Positions 24,134-33,196 of a stretch of 64,000 bases of DNA are shown piece by piece (the stretch's first letter is position 1; each line of letters opens with the position of its first letter). This DNA is from CAYRQP01 sp964426545. GTDB lineage: Bacteria > Fermentibacterota > Fermentibacteria > Fermentibacterales > JCC-6. The translations under genes were made by a program, and so were the position numbers. The notes below the pieces were generated by a model, which was given only the letters and a program-made list of their open reading frames with translations, was not told the origin of the DNA and did not search any database. Where the stretch lies: positions 68,470 to 132,469 of the forward strand of contig CAYRQP010000004.1 of NCBI GenBank assembly GCA_964426545.1, written 5' to 3'.

Positions 24134-25341
24134 ACGTCTTCTTCTACCACCTTCTCAAAGTAATCCATGCACCTGCGTACATATTTGCGCTTTTCATCAT
24201 ATCTTCCGGGGAAGAAGCTTCGCTTGAAGCCGTAGACGATGATGCTTTTCAGTTCATACAGAGACAGATCAAAAGAGCTTACTGCCTTATAGAGTTCATC
24301 GGTTACTGTTGTATTCGAGATAGTCCGGTTATCCGTGCAGATGGCGACTGAGAGTTTTCGGTCCATCATTTCCCTGAACGGATGGCTTTCGAGTTTACGG
24401 TACTTAGGATGCGTCTGCTGATTGGATGTAAGGCAGACTTCGATTGTTATACGGCGGTCGGCTATATACTGGACAAGAGTTTCCACATATAGTTTCTTAT
24501 TTTTGATTTCTTCTGAGGTTTTCGCTTCGGGACTGAGAAGAGTGAGTCCGTGACCTATTCTGTCGGCATAAAGTTCGGTAATTGCCTGATTGATGCTTTC
24601 GGGGCCAAATGCTTCTCCTGCATGAACTGTCTTCTTCAGGAAATCCCGTTGAGCTCTTCTGAAAGCGACTTTGTGATCGATCGCAGGCCATCCTGATTCC
24701 GCTCCGGCAAGATCTATGCCTACAACAGGCAGTCCTTCTTCGAATCTTGCCTTTTGAACTGCTGATTCGAGTTCAATGGATGCCAGTCCAATAAGCCTTT
24801 TGGTGTCACTGTATTTATGCATATCCGAGAACTTTTTATACCAGGTGGAAAATACAGGAAGGAAGTAACGCATGGCACATGCGATGATGGCATAATCGAA
24901 TGGCGGTTCTGAACCATTTGTTACAGAATCACGCGAATTGAATATTCTCTTTGCTTTTGCCAGTCCCCTGTTCACGGCACGAAGGCATCCTATGATATCC
25001 ATTTCATCCGTTGCATGAAGCTGGGGGGCAAAGCGAACTTCGATGTATCGGACCCCTTCTTTCTGATTGTCTTCTGCAACTTCGAAGGCGATTTTCTCAA
25101 GTTGTTCGGGAGTCTGCATGACTGCTGTTGTATAAGCAAAACCCTTGAGGTATTCATTAAGATCAGCATAGTTATCCTTGAAAACAGTTTCCCGCAAACC
25201 CGATTCTGTATATGCAGGGAGTTCGACTCCGCTGTCCTTCGCCAGTTCGATTAGAGTAGATAAACGCAACGAGCCGTCGAGATGTAGATGAAGATCATTC
25301 TTTGGCAGTTTTTCAATCAGTTCCCTTGTAATTTTCGTCAT
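24130..25341 (-). CDS. Adenosine deaminase-family amidohydrolase
   Basis: The start at 25341 (MTKITRELIEKLPKNDLHLHLDGS) fits the family; the open frame extends 39 codons further into the outer-membrane gene. The 403-residue TIM-barrel enzyme has the metal ligands and catalytic residues of adenosine deaminase: HLHLDGSL, VVGIDLAGAE, VHAGEAFGPESI, DRIGHGLTL, and the Asp pair in ICTDNRTISNT. It should deaminate adenosine or a related purine or modified nucleoside. Family members that act on AMP or N6-methyladenine look similar, so substrate is open. Confidence 0.9.
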   Translation of the reverse strand: MTKITRELIEKLPKNDLHLHLDGSLRLSTLIELAKDSGVELPAYTESGLRETVFKDNYADLNEYLKGFAYTTAVMQTPEQLEKIAFEVAEDNQKEGVRYIEVRFAPQLHATDEMDIIGCLRAVNRGLAKAKRIFNSRDSVTNGSEPPFDYAIIACAMRYFLPVFSTWYKKFSDMHKYSDTKRLIGLASIELESAVQKARFEEGLPVVGIDLAGAESGWPAIDHKVAFRRAQRDFLKKTVHAGEAFGPESINQAITELYADRIGHGLTLLSPEAKTSEEIKNKKLYVETLVQYIADRRITIEVCLTSNQQTHPKYRKLESHPFREMMDRKLSVAICTDNRTISNTTVTDELYKAVSSFDLSLYELKSIIVYGFKRSFFPGRYDEKRKYVRRCMDYFEKVVEEDV

Positions 25342-25366
25342 GTGCTTAAGACATTTCCTTTCTAGA

Positions 25367-26407
25367 CTAGAAAAGTTCTCCAAATTCCATCTGTATTCCG
25401 AGTCCTTCGTCCGAATATGCAACATCAGCACGCAGTACACTTCCGCCCGGGATACCAAGTCGAAGACCTATTCCCGCATCATAATGAAGGCGGCCCCATC
25501 TCAATTCACTGAACTCATTGGCTACCTGTCCCGCATCACCGAATGCGGCAAATCCAAATTTGAAAGCACCATCTCCTTCGCCGAGAGAATACACCCATTG
25601 ACGCAGTTCCAGATTGAGAACTACACTTATATCACCGTAGAAACGATCGTCTGTAAAGCCGCGCAAACCTTGAGTTCCGCCCAGTTTGCTCAAAAACGGG
25701 AACGGAGTTTTTTCGCTGTTGAAGTGATTGTTCAGGGTTATGCAGAACGCAGGAGTAGTGGTCTCTGTAATCGGGTGAATGACAGCGATACGGCTTCGCA
25801 GGTTGGACCATTCTATTCCATCCCCATACTGCCGTATGTAGTAAACGTCCGCATATCCCCCCATTGATACAGGGAAAGCATATTCAGCTTTGATGACCGG
25901 TCCTGTACTCCAGAGAGATCCATACATATCCGTTGGAGAACTGTCCCATACAGAATTTTCTTCCCTGTCATATACTGAAGAGTGGTTTACCTTAACTCCG
26001 GCTGAAACAGTGAAGTTGTCGAAAGATGGAAACTCATAAGATACTTCTGCTGTCTGCAGTTCCTGGTGATAGTTGGTGCATGTATCCGGATTTCCATCAT
26101 TGCCGGAACCATAGAAGTTCCTGTTCCTGCTGACCCTGTAGTCGAGTGTAAGCCGCCAGAGTCCGCCTCCATCCGGAAAAAGAAATTGGGGGGAAGCGCG
26201 CAGCGCACCCTTTGTGCAGTAATAAGCCATGCAGTTGAATCCAAAGGGATTGTAGGGCTCGCTCATGTTATGCGTAAGGTTTCCACCAAACAAGAATCCT
26301 GATTCCGAACCGTAACTGAGCAGCGGAAATATTTCCCAGGCAGAGCCTGAAGAACAAACTAAAACCAGGATACCTGTGAAAAGTATAATCTTTCTCAAGA
26401 AAGTCAT
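25367..26407 (-). CDS. Omp85-superfamily outer-membrane protein (D15/BamA-type barrel)
   Basis: The start at 26407 follows a GGGGGAG Shine-Dalgarno; the frame can extend 11 codons to a TTG. A signal peptide (LRKIILFTGILVLVCSSGSA) is followed by about 320 residues of alternating beta-strands typical of a 16-stranded barrel. GTQGLRGFTDDRFYGD is the conserved L-R-G-F/Y element of Omp85 barrels, and FGDAGQVA and YDAGIGLRLG fit the last strands. No POTRA domain is present, so it resembles TamA or patatin-type barrels without a periplasmic module. It heads the minus-strand run with adenosine deaminase and PilZ genes. Confidence 0.85.
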   Translation of the reverse strand: MTFLRKIILFTGILVLVCSSGSAWEIFPLLSYGSESGFLFGGNLTHNMSEPYNPFGFNCMAYYCTKGALRASPQFLFPDGGGLWRLTLDYRVSRNRNFYGSGNDGNPDTCTNYHQELQTAEVSYEFPSFDNFTVSAGVKVNHSSVYDREENSVWDSSPTDMYGSLWSTGPVIKAEYAFPVSMGGYADVYYIRQYGDGIEWSNLRSRIAVIHPITETTTPAFCITLNNHFNSEKTPFPFLSKLGGTQGLRGFTDDRFYGDISVVLNLELRQWVYSLGEGDGAFKFGFAAFGDAGQVANEFSELRWGRLHYDAGIGLRLGIPGGSVLRADVAYSDEGLGIQMEFGELF

Positions 26408-26591
26408 AATCTCCCCCATTAGTTGTTTGGATTGAAACAATATCTACTATCATACTTTAATTATACGCAAGATTGTATTCCATGAGAACACCGCTGCCGA
26501 AGAGAACCTGCGTTACCTTTCATAGAACCAGAAATATCATTATACTCTATTATTGTGCTAGTATTTATTCACCTTATAAAAAGCAGGGGTT

Positions 26592-27570
26592 TTGAAATCT
26601 CTAGTCATTGTAATCACCATTTCAGCACTGATGGCATCTTTGGCCATTGCAGGAAATGGCCGGAAACCCGTATGCCGGTTATGCGTCTGCCGTTCTCAGC
26701 GATGGCGACATCAAGGCAGAAGCAATGTACCTCGGCGGTACTCTCGGAATGTCATATAAAATTAATGACATGTTCTCGATTGCTGTTGCCGGGAGAGATG
26801 TCTCTGCCACTAAGGCCTATGAAGGGCAAGGATACTTTAACACAATGTACTACACTATGGAAGATACCGTTCTGACACCGCACCCGGGAACGGTTTCGCG
26901 TGTACTCGACTGTGAGAAGAAGGCAAGCGGATTCAACGGAATCATCGGGTTGGACATTGCTCTAATCGAAAATCTCAATATAGGTCTAAGGTATGAAACT
27001 GCGACTGAATTGGAATTCGAGACAACAGTGACGCAGAATGACTGGGCGATGTTCGGTCTCCCGGATTCTTCTTTTACTGATGGATATCTCCAGAGAAGAG
27101 ACCTTCCTGCAGTATTCTCAGGAGGAATTTCATATGGACTTACTCCGGATATTACCGTAAGCGTCATGTATAACCACTTTTTCGTGGAAACGGCGGAAGA
27201 TGAGAATGCAGGTATAGACAGCATGTATACAGACGGGTCTGATATTGCATTTGGAATAGACTATCTTGTCTCACCCGGAATTCTTATTAGTGTGGGTTAT
27301 CTGAATTCTAACAATGGCGGATGCGATGTTGTCTATGAAGATACTGAAACAGTACCGGGTACTTACAGTGAATTCGAATATTCTCTCAACAGCAATGCTA
27401 TTGGCGGCGGTGTGAAATACTCAGTCAACGAAACTCTGGCATTTACTCTTGCCGGCGGGCACAACTTCTATAAAGAAGGTCTGGGGACATTTCCTGACGC
27501 AACAGGCTCAGAAGGAATCTTCAATAAGTCAGCCACTTACTTCGGTCTCGGAGCCGAACTCAGTTTCTGA
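26592..27570 (+). pseudogene. N-terminally damaged FadL/OmpP1-like barrel protein
   Basis: A TTG at 26592, after an AGGGG Shine-Dalgarno, opens a textbook signal peptide (KSLVIVITISALMASLAIAGN). The barrel, however, continues in a different frame, from about 26647 (MAGNPYAGYASAVLSDGDIKAEAMYLGGTLG) to the stop at 27570. The barrel of about 300 residues resembles the middle and C-terminal part of FadL/OmpP1 long-chain fatty-acid porins and ends with aromatic F (GLGAELSF). The usual N-terminal hatch is missing. So a frameshift and probably a deletion lie near 26640-26650; the sequenced allele cannot make a normal exported protein. Confidence 0.6.
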
Positions 27571-27581
27571 TAGGCACCTTA

Positions 27582-27609
27582 ACAGGGACTGCCGCAAGGC
27601 AGTCCCTGT
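27582..27609 (+). terminator. Intrinsic terminator-like hairpin
   Basis: ACAGGGACTGCC and GGCAGTCCCTGT form a perfect 12-bp stem with a GCAA tetraloop, 11 bp after the FadL-like stop. Only a short T-run (CCTTTCC) follows. Confidence 0.7.
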
Positions 27610-27689
27610 CCTTTCCGGAAGGTATTCCCCAACCGGTTCCAAATTAGATATATTTTAATCTGTACAAAAACAGTGTTTAACCAGACAGA

Positions 27690-28412
27690 TTGGCAGTTTT
27701 GAGTATACCCCTGATTATCATCCCCACCTACAACGAACACGACAATATCGAGAAACTTCTTCCTGTTCTGCTCGGTCTTCCTGTAAATCCGGATGTACTT
27801 GTTGTGGATGACAGCAGTCCTGACGGAACGGCAGAAGTTGTCCGCTCGATGGTATCGACGGGAAGGGTACATCTTCTCTCAAGGGATAAGAAGTCGGGTC
27901 TCGGCGGTGCTTATGTTGCGGGATTCAGGTGGACCCTTGAACCTGAACATACTGAGTATGATCCGATAGTTCAGATGGACGCGGATTTTTCACACAATCC
28001 AGAAAAAGTCGAAACACTTATCGAAGCATTAGAAGAGCATGACCTTGCTATCGGCTCGAGATACTGCAGCGGGGTCAATGTGGTCAACTGGCCGCTCAGC
28101 CGACTTCTTCTCTCATGGTTTGCCAACCGCTATACCCAGATAATAACAGGGCTTCCTATAAAAGACGCAACAGGCGGTTTCAAGGCTTTCAGGCGGAATG
28201 CGCTTGCAAAACTGGACCTCGATGACATCAGGTCGGATGGTTATTCCTTTCAGATAGAAGTGAGTTATCAATTATTCAAGAAGGGATGCAGCATCACAGA
28301 AGTTCCGATAATCTTCATCGACAGGCATGTGGGTACATCCAAAATGACAAAAAGCATAGTGTGGGAAGCTGTCTGGATGGTCTGGCGACTGCGTTTTCCA
28401 TGGCTTTCATGA
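27690..28412 (+). CDS. Dolichol-phosphate mannosyltransferase-like GT2
   Basis: A 240-residue GT2 enzyme of the DPM1 type: PTYNEHDNIEKLL at the N-terminus, VLVVDDSSPDGTAE, MDADFSHNPE (the D-x-D metal site), GSRYCSGV and the basic C-terminal FIDRHVGTSKM. Such enzymes move mannose or a similar sugar from a nucleotide donor to polyprenyl phosphate on the inner membrane face, to serve GT-C transferases. The start is a TTG at 27690; another TTG 9 bases later is possible. A polytopic GT-C-like protein lies at 33193 in the same locus. Confidence 0.92.
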   Translation: MAVLSIPLIIIPTYNEHDNIEKLLPVLLGLPVNPDVLVVDDSSPDGTAEVVRSMVSTGRVHLLSRDKKSGLGGAYVAGFRWTLEPEHTEYDPIVQMDADFSHNPEKVETLIEALEEHDLAIGSRYCSGVNVVNWPLSRLLLSWFANRYTQIITGLPIKDATGGFKAFRRNALAKLDLDDIRSDGYSFQIEVSYQLFKKGCSITEVPIIFIDRHVGTSKMTKSIVWEAVWMVWRLRFPWLS

Positions 28413-28425
28413 GAGAGAATCCTCT

Positions 28426-30669
28426 TTGATATCCGCACTTGTATCCCTATTGATTACTGTATCCATAACTCCCCAATGGCAGTTTCAGACTTCTCAGAAA
28501 TATATCACATCGATTTTTTCGGCTGAAGACGGCACAATGTGGTGTTCGACTGCGGGCGGGGTGCTTCAATACAAATCTGAAACCGGTTGGGGAAGTGCCC
28601 TGATATATCCCGACGACATCCCCTATTACAGAATCAATGACATATCTGTGAGTGGTGGGAGTATCTGGCTTGCAACAGATGGAGAAGGGCTTGCTCTAAG
28701 GCAGAATGGTGACTGGACAAGATTCACAACTTTCGACGGTGTTCCCGGTTCAGGCGTAATTCATGCAGTTCATGCAGCATCGGGATATGTTTTTGCCGGG
28801 ACTGACGGGGGGCTGGCAATTGGTAATGCAGACGGCTTTATCCCCCTCGAGGAATCCACAACCGGAAATGCTTTCAAAGCCGAAGAAGTTACCGGTATTT
28901 CAAGTTCGGGAGACTCTATCTATTTTGCAACTGACAGAGGCATCTACATACTTGATTTGAACTTGAGCCCTTTTTCAGCATCAGCCTGGACAGATTTCGA
29001 AGAAGCAACAATGAACAGGGGCTTTTCAAAGGTATATGCCTGCGGAGTCGATTCCGTGTTTGGATTCGGGGAAGGCGGCATTGCATTGCTCGAGGAGAGC
29101 GGAGATTGGTTTTGGCTTCTCGATTATTCGCATCCGGATTCCATTATCACCGGATTGCTCAGCACCGAATACGGACTGCTTGCTTCAGGCAAGGGAGTAA
29201 GACGGTATACAGGAAGCGGCTGGGAGAATTTTGGCAACAACTACAAATCCGGAATATTCTCTTCATGTCTTGGCTATGCCTGCGGCAGTGTATGGGTTGG
29301 ATATGGCTTCATAATTCCTGACTGCCGTGATATAGGTTTTGGGCTTGGGCGGTATTCAGACGGCATCTGGAACAATATCGATGTATCGGGAATGCCGGGG
29401 CCAAGCTGTTATCAGATTGCATTCGATGAGGATAGGATGTACCTTGGAAGCCACTGGATGGGGATTATGGCTTCCTATCCTGATAGCGGCTGGAGTAATT
29501 TCAGCTCATTTACAGCCCCGATGCCTAATACGCTTAGAACATATTCAGCTGCAGTTGGAGTAATGCCCGGCATTTGGACGGGAAGTTTTTCTTTCGGGGT
29601 TACATGGATAGATGACCGGGGTACATATGCAATGGATGACGATACCGTTATCACATTTGTCTCGGATTCCATTACCGGGCTTCCGGAATCAGTTGTACAG
29701 ATAGTTTCACCGCTTCTTAACAATCAGGTGATAATGCTGGCATCGCAGGGAGACGCTGTCTGGATAGCCCAGGAAACATTCTGGCAGACACCCGATGAAC
29801 CAAGCGGGATAGTAGCAGTGTCGGGAGAACCGGAAAGCGGAGACCTCACATGGACAGCACGAACTGAAAGCGACGGCCTTGCTGCAAAAAATATCCGAAT
29901 GCTCTTCCCGTGCGGAACAGACAGCCTGTGGATTGCATTTGCATCGGAAGGCGGGTGTCAGCTGCTTGTGCATGGCGGAGACCCTGCGGACAAATCAGAT
30001 GATAGGTGGTTTCCTGCGCACGGGGAAGCATATACATCGGCAAGCGGACTTCCCTCCGGACAAATTTTCTGTTTTACACAGGACGCCAACGGGAATGTGA
30101 TCGTCGGGACGGGGAATGGTATCTGCCGGTTTCAGGAAGGTGTATTCAGCACGATAGGCGGTGTTGCGGGAACTGTCAAAGCAATCGAGACAGATGCAGA
30201 AGGCAGATTATGGTGCATGACAAACAGTTCAGTCACATGTATCGACGGTGCCTACATATATCAGTTTACAGAAGATAACTCAGATTATATTCCGTCCAGC
30301 CGTGTCGAGAATGAATTCAGTTACTTCAATCCGGAGGATGGCAGAATATACTTTTCATCTCAGATGGGCTTGTGGAGTATTACTGTCGAAAGCGGTTCTT
30401 CCGGCAGTTCCGTACCGCTTTTCTATCCCCAGCCGTTCTTTCCAAATGAAGAAGCACTCCACCTTGTATGGACAGAAGATACAGAAGAGATCGAAATATC
30501 TATCTTCTCGATAGACGGCACATATCGCGGAACAATAGACGCGGACTCTCCGTCAGAATGGATATGGGATGGATGCTTTGGCGGCACCGAAGCGGCAACA
30601 GGCGTGTATATTGTTCTTATTGAATCGAATAACGAGATCGTTATAGAGAAGATCGCTGTGGTGAGATAA
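28426..30669 (+). CDS. Secreted two-component-propeller-like protein with C-terminal sorting-like domain
   Basis: A 747-residue exported protein beginning with a hydrophobic segment (ISALVSLLITVSI). The middle 550 residues are beta-propeller repeats of the regulatory type (GTMWCSTAGGVLQY, GSIWLATDGEGLAL, YVFAGTDGGLAIG), as in hybrid two-component sensors, but without a kinase. The end (FYPQPFFPNEEALH ... TGVYIVLIES) is a FlgD-like or T9SS-type C-terminal sandwich. It is a paralogue of the protein at 39880. TTG start. It follows the GT2 gene by 13 bp, so both are probably one transcript. Confidence 0.82.
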   Translation: MISALVSLLITVSITPQWQFQTSQKYITSIFSAEDGTMWCSTAGGVLQYKSETGWGSALIYPDDIPYYRINDISVSGGSIWLATDGEGLALRQNGDWTRFTTFDGVPGSGVIHAVHAASGYVFAGTDGGLAIGNADGFIPLEESTTGNAFKAEEVTGISSSGDSIYFATDRGIYILDLNLSPFSASAWTDFEEATMNRGFSKVYACGVDSVFGFGEGGIALLEESGDWFWLLDYSHPDSIITGLLSTEYGLLASGKGVRRYTGSGWENFGNNYKSGIFSSCLGYACGSVWVGYGFIIPDCRDIGFGLGRYSDGIWNNIDVSGMPGPSCYQIAFDEDRMYLGSHWMGIMASYPDSGWSNFSSFTAPMPNTLRTYSAAVGVMPGIWTGSFSFGVTWIDDRGTYAMDDDTVITFVSDSITGLPESVVQIVSPLLNNQVIMLASQGDAVWIAQETFWQTPDEPSGIVAVSGEPESGDLTWTARTESDGLAAKNIRMLFPCGTDSLWIAFASEGGCQLLVHGGDPADKSDDRWFPAHGEAYTSASGLPSGQIFCFTQDANGNVIVGTGNGICRFQEGVFSTIGGVAGTVKAIETDAEGRLWCMTNSSVTCIDGAYIYQFTEDNSDYIPSSRVENEFSYFNPEDGRIYFSSQMGLWSITVESGSSGSSVPLFYPQPFFPNEEALHLVWTEDTEEIEISIFSIDGTYRGTIDADSPSEWIWDGCFGGTEAATGVYIVLIESNNEIVIEKIAVVR

Positions 30670-30695
30670 GTAATTGTCACAAATAGCCCCCTAAA

Positions 30696-30714
30696 TGTTA
30701 CAAGTGTTGTAACA
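30696..30714. promoter_or_regulatory. Palindromic operator candidate TGTTACAA-gtg-TTGTAACA
   Basis: A perfect 8-bp inverted repeat with a 3-bp spacer in the gap before the DUF4143 ATPase gene. The same core (TTGTAAC) recurs as a 15-bp palindrome at 30757-30771. Confidence 0.6.
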
Positions 30715-30756
30715 AATTGGGTGCAATTTATTACAAAAAAATAAACAAATGGGTTG

Positions 30757-30771
30757 ACTTTGTAACAAAGT
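30757..30771. promoter_or_regulatory. Second TTGTAACA-type palindrome
   Basis: ACTTTGT-A-ACAAAGT is a perfect 15-bp palindrome 30 bp before the ATPase start. It probably belongs to the same regulatory site pair as 30696-30714. Confidence 0.55.
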
Positions 30772-30800
30772 ATATGATATTTCAGCAAACAGGGAGGAAG

Positions 30801-32153
30801 ATGTTTGACAGAAATGTTATAAGTTTCCTGCACTCCTGGGAGAACAGTGAAAACAGGAAACCGCTGATAATCAGAGGTGCAAGGCAGGTTGGAAAAACAA
30901 CAGCAGTAAAGATGTTTGCCGGGAAGTACTCCGGGTTCATGTATCTTGATTTAGAAGCTCCGGGAGTGAAGAAAATCTTCCAAAAGAAACTTCCGGCAAA
31001 AGATGTATTGGCAGCCATCAGGCTTCGCCTTAATAATGATGCGTCCATAGAAGACTCTCTCCTTTTTGTCGATGAAATTCAGAACTGTCCCGAATCACTG
31101 AGTTATCTCAGGCATTTCTATGAAACGATACCTAATCTGAAAGTAATTGCATCGGGGTCTCTACTGGATATAATGCTACACCGCAATACAATAGAGTTTC
31201 CGGTTGGAAGAGTGGAATTCTGCTTTATGCATCCTGTTACATTTCTTGAGTATTTGGGTGCAATCTCTAGGACTGATTTGATAGAAGCGATGGAAACAGT
31301 ACCCTTCCCTGAATATGCTCATGGGGTTATTCAAAACGAATTGTCCAATTACATACGCATGGGGGGTATGCCTGAAGTAATAGCATCTTCTGCCAAAAAT
31401 GTTAACAGCGCAGCTTTATCAAGAATAATGACTTCATTGATAGTCTCATTCGAAGATGACATTTCAAAATACGCTAAGAACGAGAATAAAACTAAGATTC
31501 TTCGGCACTGTATAGAATCAGTTCCTGATGAAACAGGAAAAAGAATAAAGTTTGCTGGATTCGGTAATTCTGCATACAGGTCGAGAGAAGTTGGAGAGTC
31601 TCTCCGAACATTGCAGAGGGCAATGCTTCTGTCACTTGTATATCCGACAAATGAAGTTGCCCTGCCTGCTGGAGTAAACAGACGGAAGTCTCCGAGGCTT
31701 CAATATCTAGATGTTGGTTTACTGAGTCATGCGATGGGAATTCAGGATAGTCTTTTTGTTCCCGAAGAACTCAATTCCCTGTATAAAGGCGTTATTGCCG
31801 AGCAGTTTATAGGGCAGGAACTTCTTGCACTTCACACGGAGAGAAGACCATTTGTCAAATTCTGGGCGAGAGAGAAGCACGGTTCTTCCGCTGAAGTAGA
31901 TTTTGTGATTGAACACAATGGATTGCTGATACCGGTCGAAGTAAAGTCAGGTAAAACCGGAACACTCAGGTCTTTGGCGCAGTATATGGCAGTATGCAGC
32001 CATGGTTTTGCAATAAGGTTTTATCAGGGTGCGGTAAGAACAGATGACATCGAGACACCGTCAGGGAAGAAATACAAACTTCTATCCCTGCCACATTTTC
32101 TTGTCGGAAAAGTCCATGACTACCTCGACCGGTTTCTTGAATTAAAGGACTGA
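30801..32153 (+). CDS. AAA ATPase with DUF4143 domain (COG1373-like)
   Basis: The ATG at 30801 follows an AGGGAGGAAG Shine-Dalgarno; the open frame runs 28 codons further upstream over a regulatory palindrome. The 450-residue protein has Walker A RGARQVGKTT, Walker B SLLFVDEIQ, and the arginine-containing ASGSLLDIML stretch of this archaeal-type ATPase family. Its C-terminal DUF4143 domain ends in AEVDFVIEHNGLLIPVEVKSG, a nuclease-like D-x-n-E-V-K motif. Family members are common, often patchy, and of unclear role, with suspected links to defence or mobile DNA. A second member lies at 59044. Confidence 0.9.
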   Translation: MFDRNVISFLHSWENSENRKPLIIRGARQVGKTTAVKMFAGKYSGFMYLDLEAPGVKKIFQKKLPAKDVLAAIRLRLNNDASIEDSLLFVDEIQNCPESLSYLRHFYETIPNLKVIASGSLLDIMLHRNTIEFPVGRVEFCFMHPVTFLEYLGAISRTDLIEAMETVPFPEYAHGVIQNELSNYIRMGGMPEVIASSAKNVNSAALSRIMTSLIVSFEDDISKYAKNENKTKILRHCIESVPDETGKRIKFAGFGNSAYRSREVGESLRTLQRAMLLSLVYPTNEVALPAGVNRRKSPRLQYLDVGLLSHAMGIQDSLFVPEELNSLYKGVIAEQFIGQELLALHTERRPFVKFWAREKHGSSAEVDFVIEHNGLLIPVEVKSGKTGTLRSLAQYMAVCSHGFAIRFYQGAVRTDDIETPSGKKYKLLSLPHFLVGKVHDYLDRFLELKD

Positions 32154-32184
32154 TACAGAAATGAGTTATCAGGAAGTATATTAT

Positions 32185-32202
32185 TTGTGTATAGACACAC
32201 AA
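32185..32202. promoter_or_regulatory. Inverted repeat upstream of the polysaccharide operon
   Basis: TTGTGT and ACACAA arms with a 6-bp centre, 20 bp before the first gene of the operon. The left half, TGTGTATAGAC, is identical to 11 bases of the vapBC operator at 12761. Significance is uncertain. Confidence 0.35.
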
Positions 32203-32221
32203 TCAGAAACATGGTGAACAA

Positions 32222-33196
32222 ATGAACATACGGCAGATAAGAGCAGGCGAGAAGTCTCTATGGACTGAATTCGTTAAGCGGTCGAATAACGGTACAATAT
32301 TTCACACTCCGGAGTTCATAGACTACCACCCGGAAGGTAAGTTCAACAATCACCACCTTTTTGTAACTGATGGAAAGAAAGAGAAAATAATTGCTGTCAT
32401 ACCGGGAGCACTTTTCAAGCGGGAATACGGAATATGGTTTCGTTCGTATCCGGGTGCTTCCTACGGCGGCCCGGTTATTCAGGATGAAACAGGGCTTCGA
32501 AAAATAGAAGAGATGACGGATAAACTAATCTCCTACGGCAGGCATCAGGGATGGAAGGGCATTGAGATCACCCCGCCGCCGATAATCTATTACAGGCGGC
32601 CGCACAGCTATCTCGAATTTGCTCTTCTCAAAAGGGGTTTCGGATATACAAAGCGCGAACTTACTGCTGTGATAGATTTGATGCGTTTGGGGGAAGAACT
32701 GACGCTTGGATTCAATTCATCTGCAACCCGCGGTGTCAGGAAAGCCCTGAAAAGCGGAGTTATTGTGGAAGAAAATCCGGATTTTTCGCAATTCTATCCC
32801 GTGCTCGAGAACAATCTTCAGCAGCGTCACGGAGTTGAGCCCACCCATACATTGGAAGAACTCGAAAAACTTCGCAGGCTTGTTGGAGAAGAGAACATCA
32901 GGCAGTTCATAGCAGAGAAGGACGGCGAAGTCCTTGCAGGGATGGTCATGTTCAACTGCAATCCCCGCGTAACACTTGCTTTTTACATTTCACACGATCA
33001 GGAGCATCAGGCACTGCGTCCTGTGAATCTCGTCTATCTCGAAGTGATAAGATGGGCGAAAAAGATGGGATTCCATTATCTTGACCTTGGCACATTTACC
33101 CTTCGGAATGAAGTCAATTACGGGCTCTGCAGATTCAAGGAGTCCTTTTCTGCAAGGGGTGTTTTCAGGAATACGCTGAGCGGAACCATCTCTTGA
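32222..33196 (+). CDS. FemAB/GNAT-like aminoacyl or acyl transferase
   Basis: A 324-residue protein with the double GNAT fold of FemAB-like and BioF2-type transferases. It has an N-terminal half with NGTIFHTPEFIDYH and FRSYPGASYGGPVI, and a C-terminal half with IRQFIAEKDGEVLAGMVMFN and LVYLEVIRWAKKMGFHYLDLGTF. Such enzymes attach amino-acid or acyl groups to peptidoglycan stems or exopolysaccharide sugars. As the first gene of a long operon with glycosyltransferases, flippase and Wza/Wzz, it most likely modifies a repeat-unit sugar. Its TGA overlaps the TTG of the next gene. Confidence 0.8.
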   Translation: MNIRQIRAGEKSLWTEFVKRSNNGTIFHTPEFIDYHPEGKFNNHHLFVTDGKKEKIIAVIPGALFKREYGIWFRSYPGASYGGPVIQDETGLRKIEEMTDKLISYGRHQGWKGIEITPPPIIYYRRPHSYLEFALLKRGFGYTKRELTAVIDLMRLGEELTLGFNSSATRGVRKALKSGVIVEENPDFSQFYPVLENNLQQRHGVEPTHTLEELEKLRRLVGEENIRQFIAEKDGEVLAGMVMFNCNPRVTLAFYISHDQEHQALRPVNLVYLEVIRWAKKMGFHYLDLGTFTLRNEVNYGLCRFKESFSARGVFRNTLSGTIS

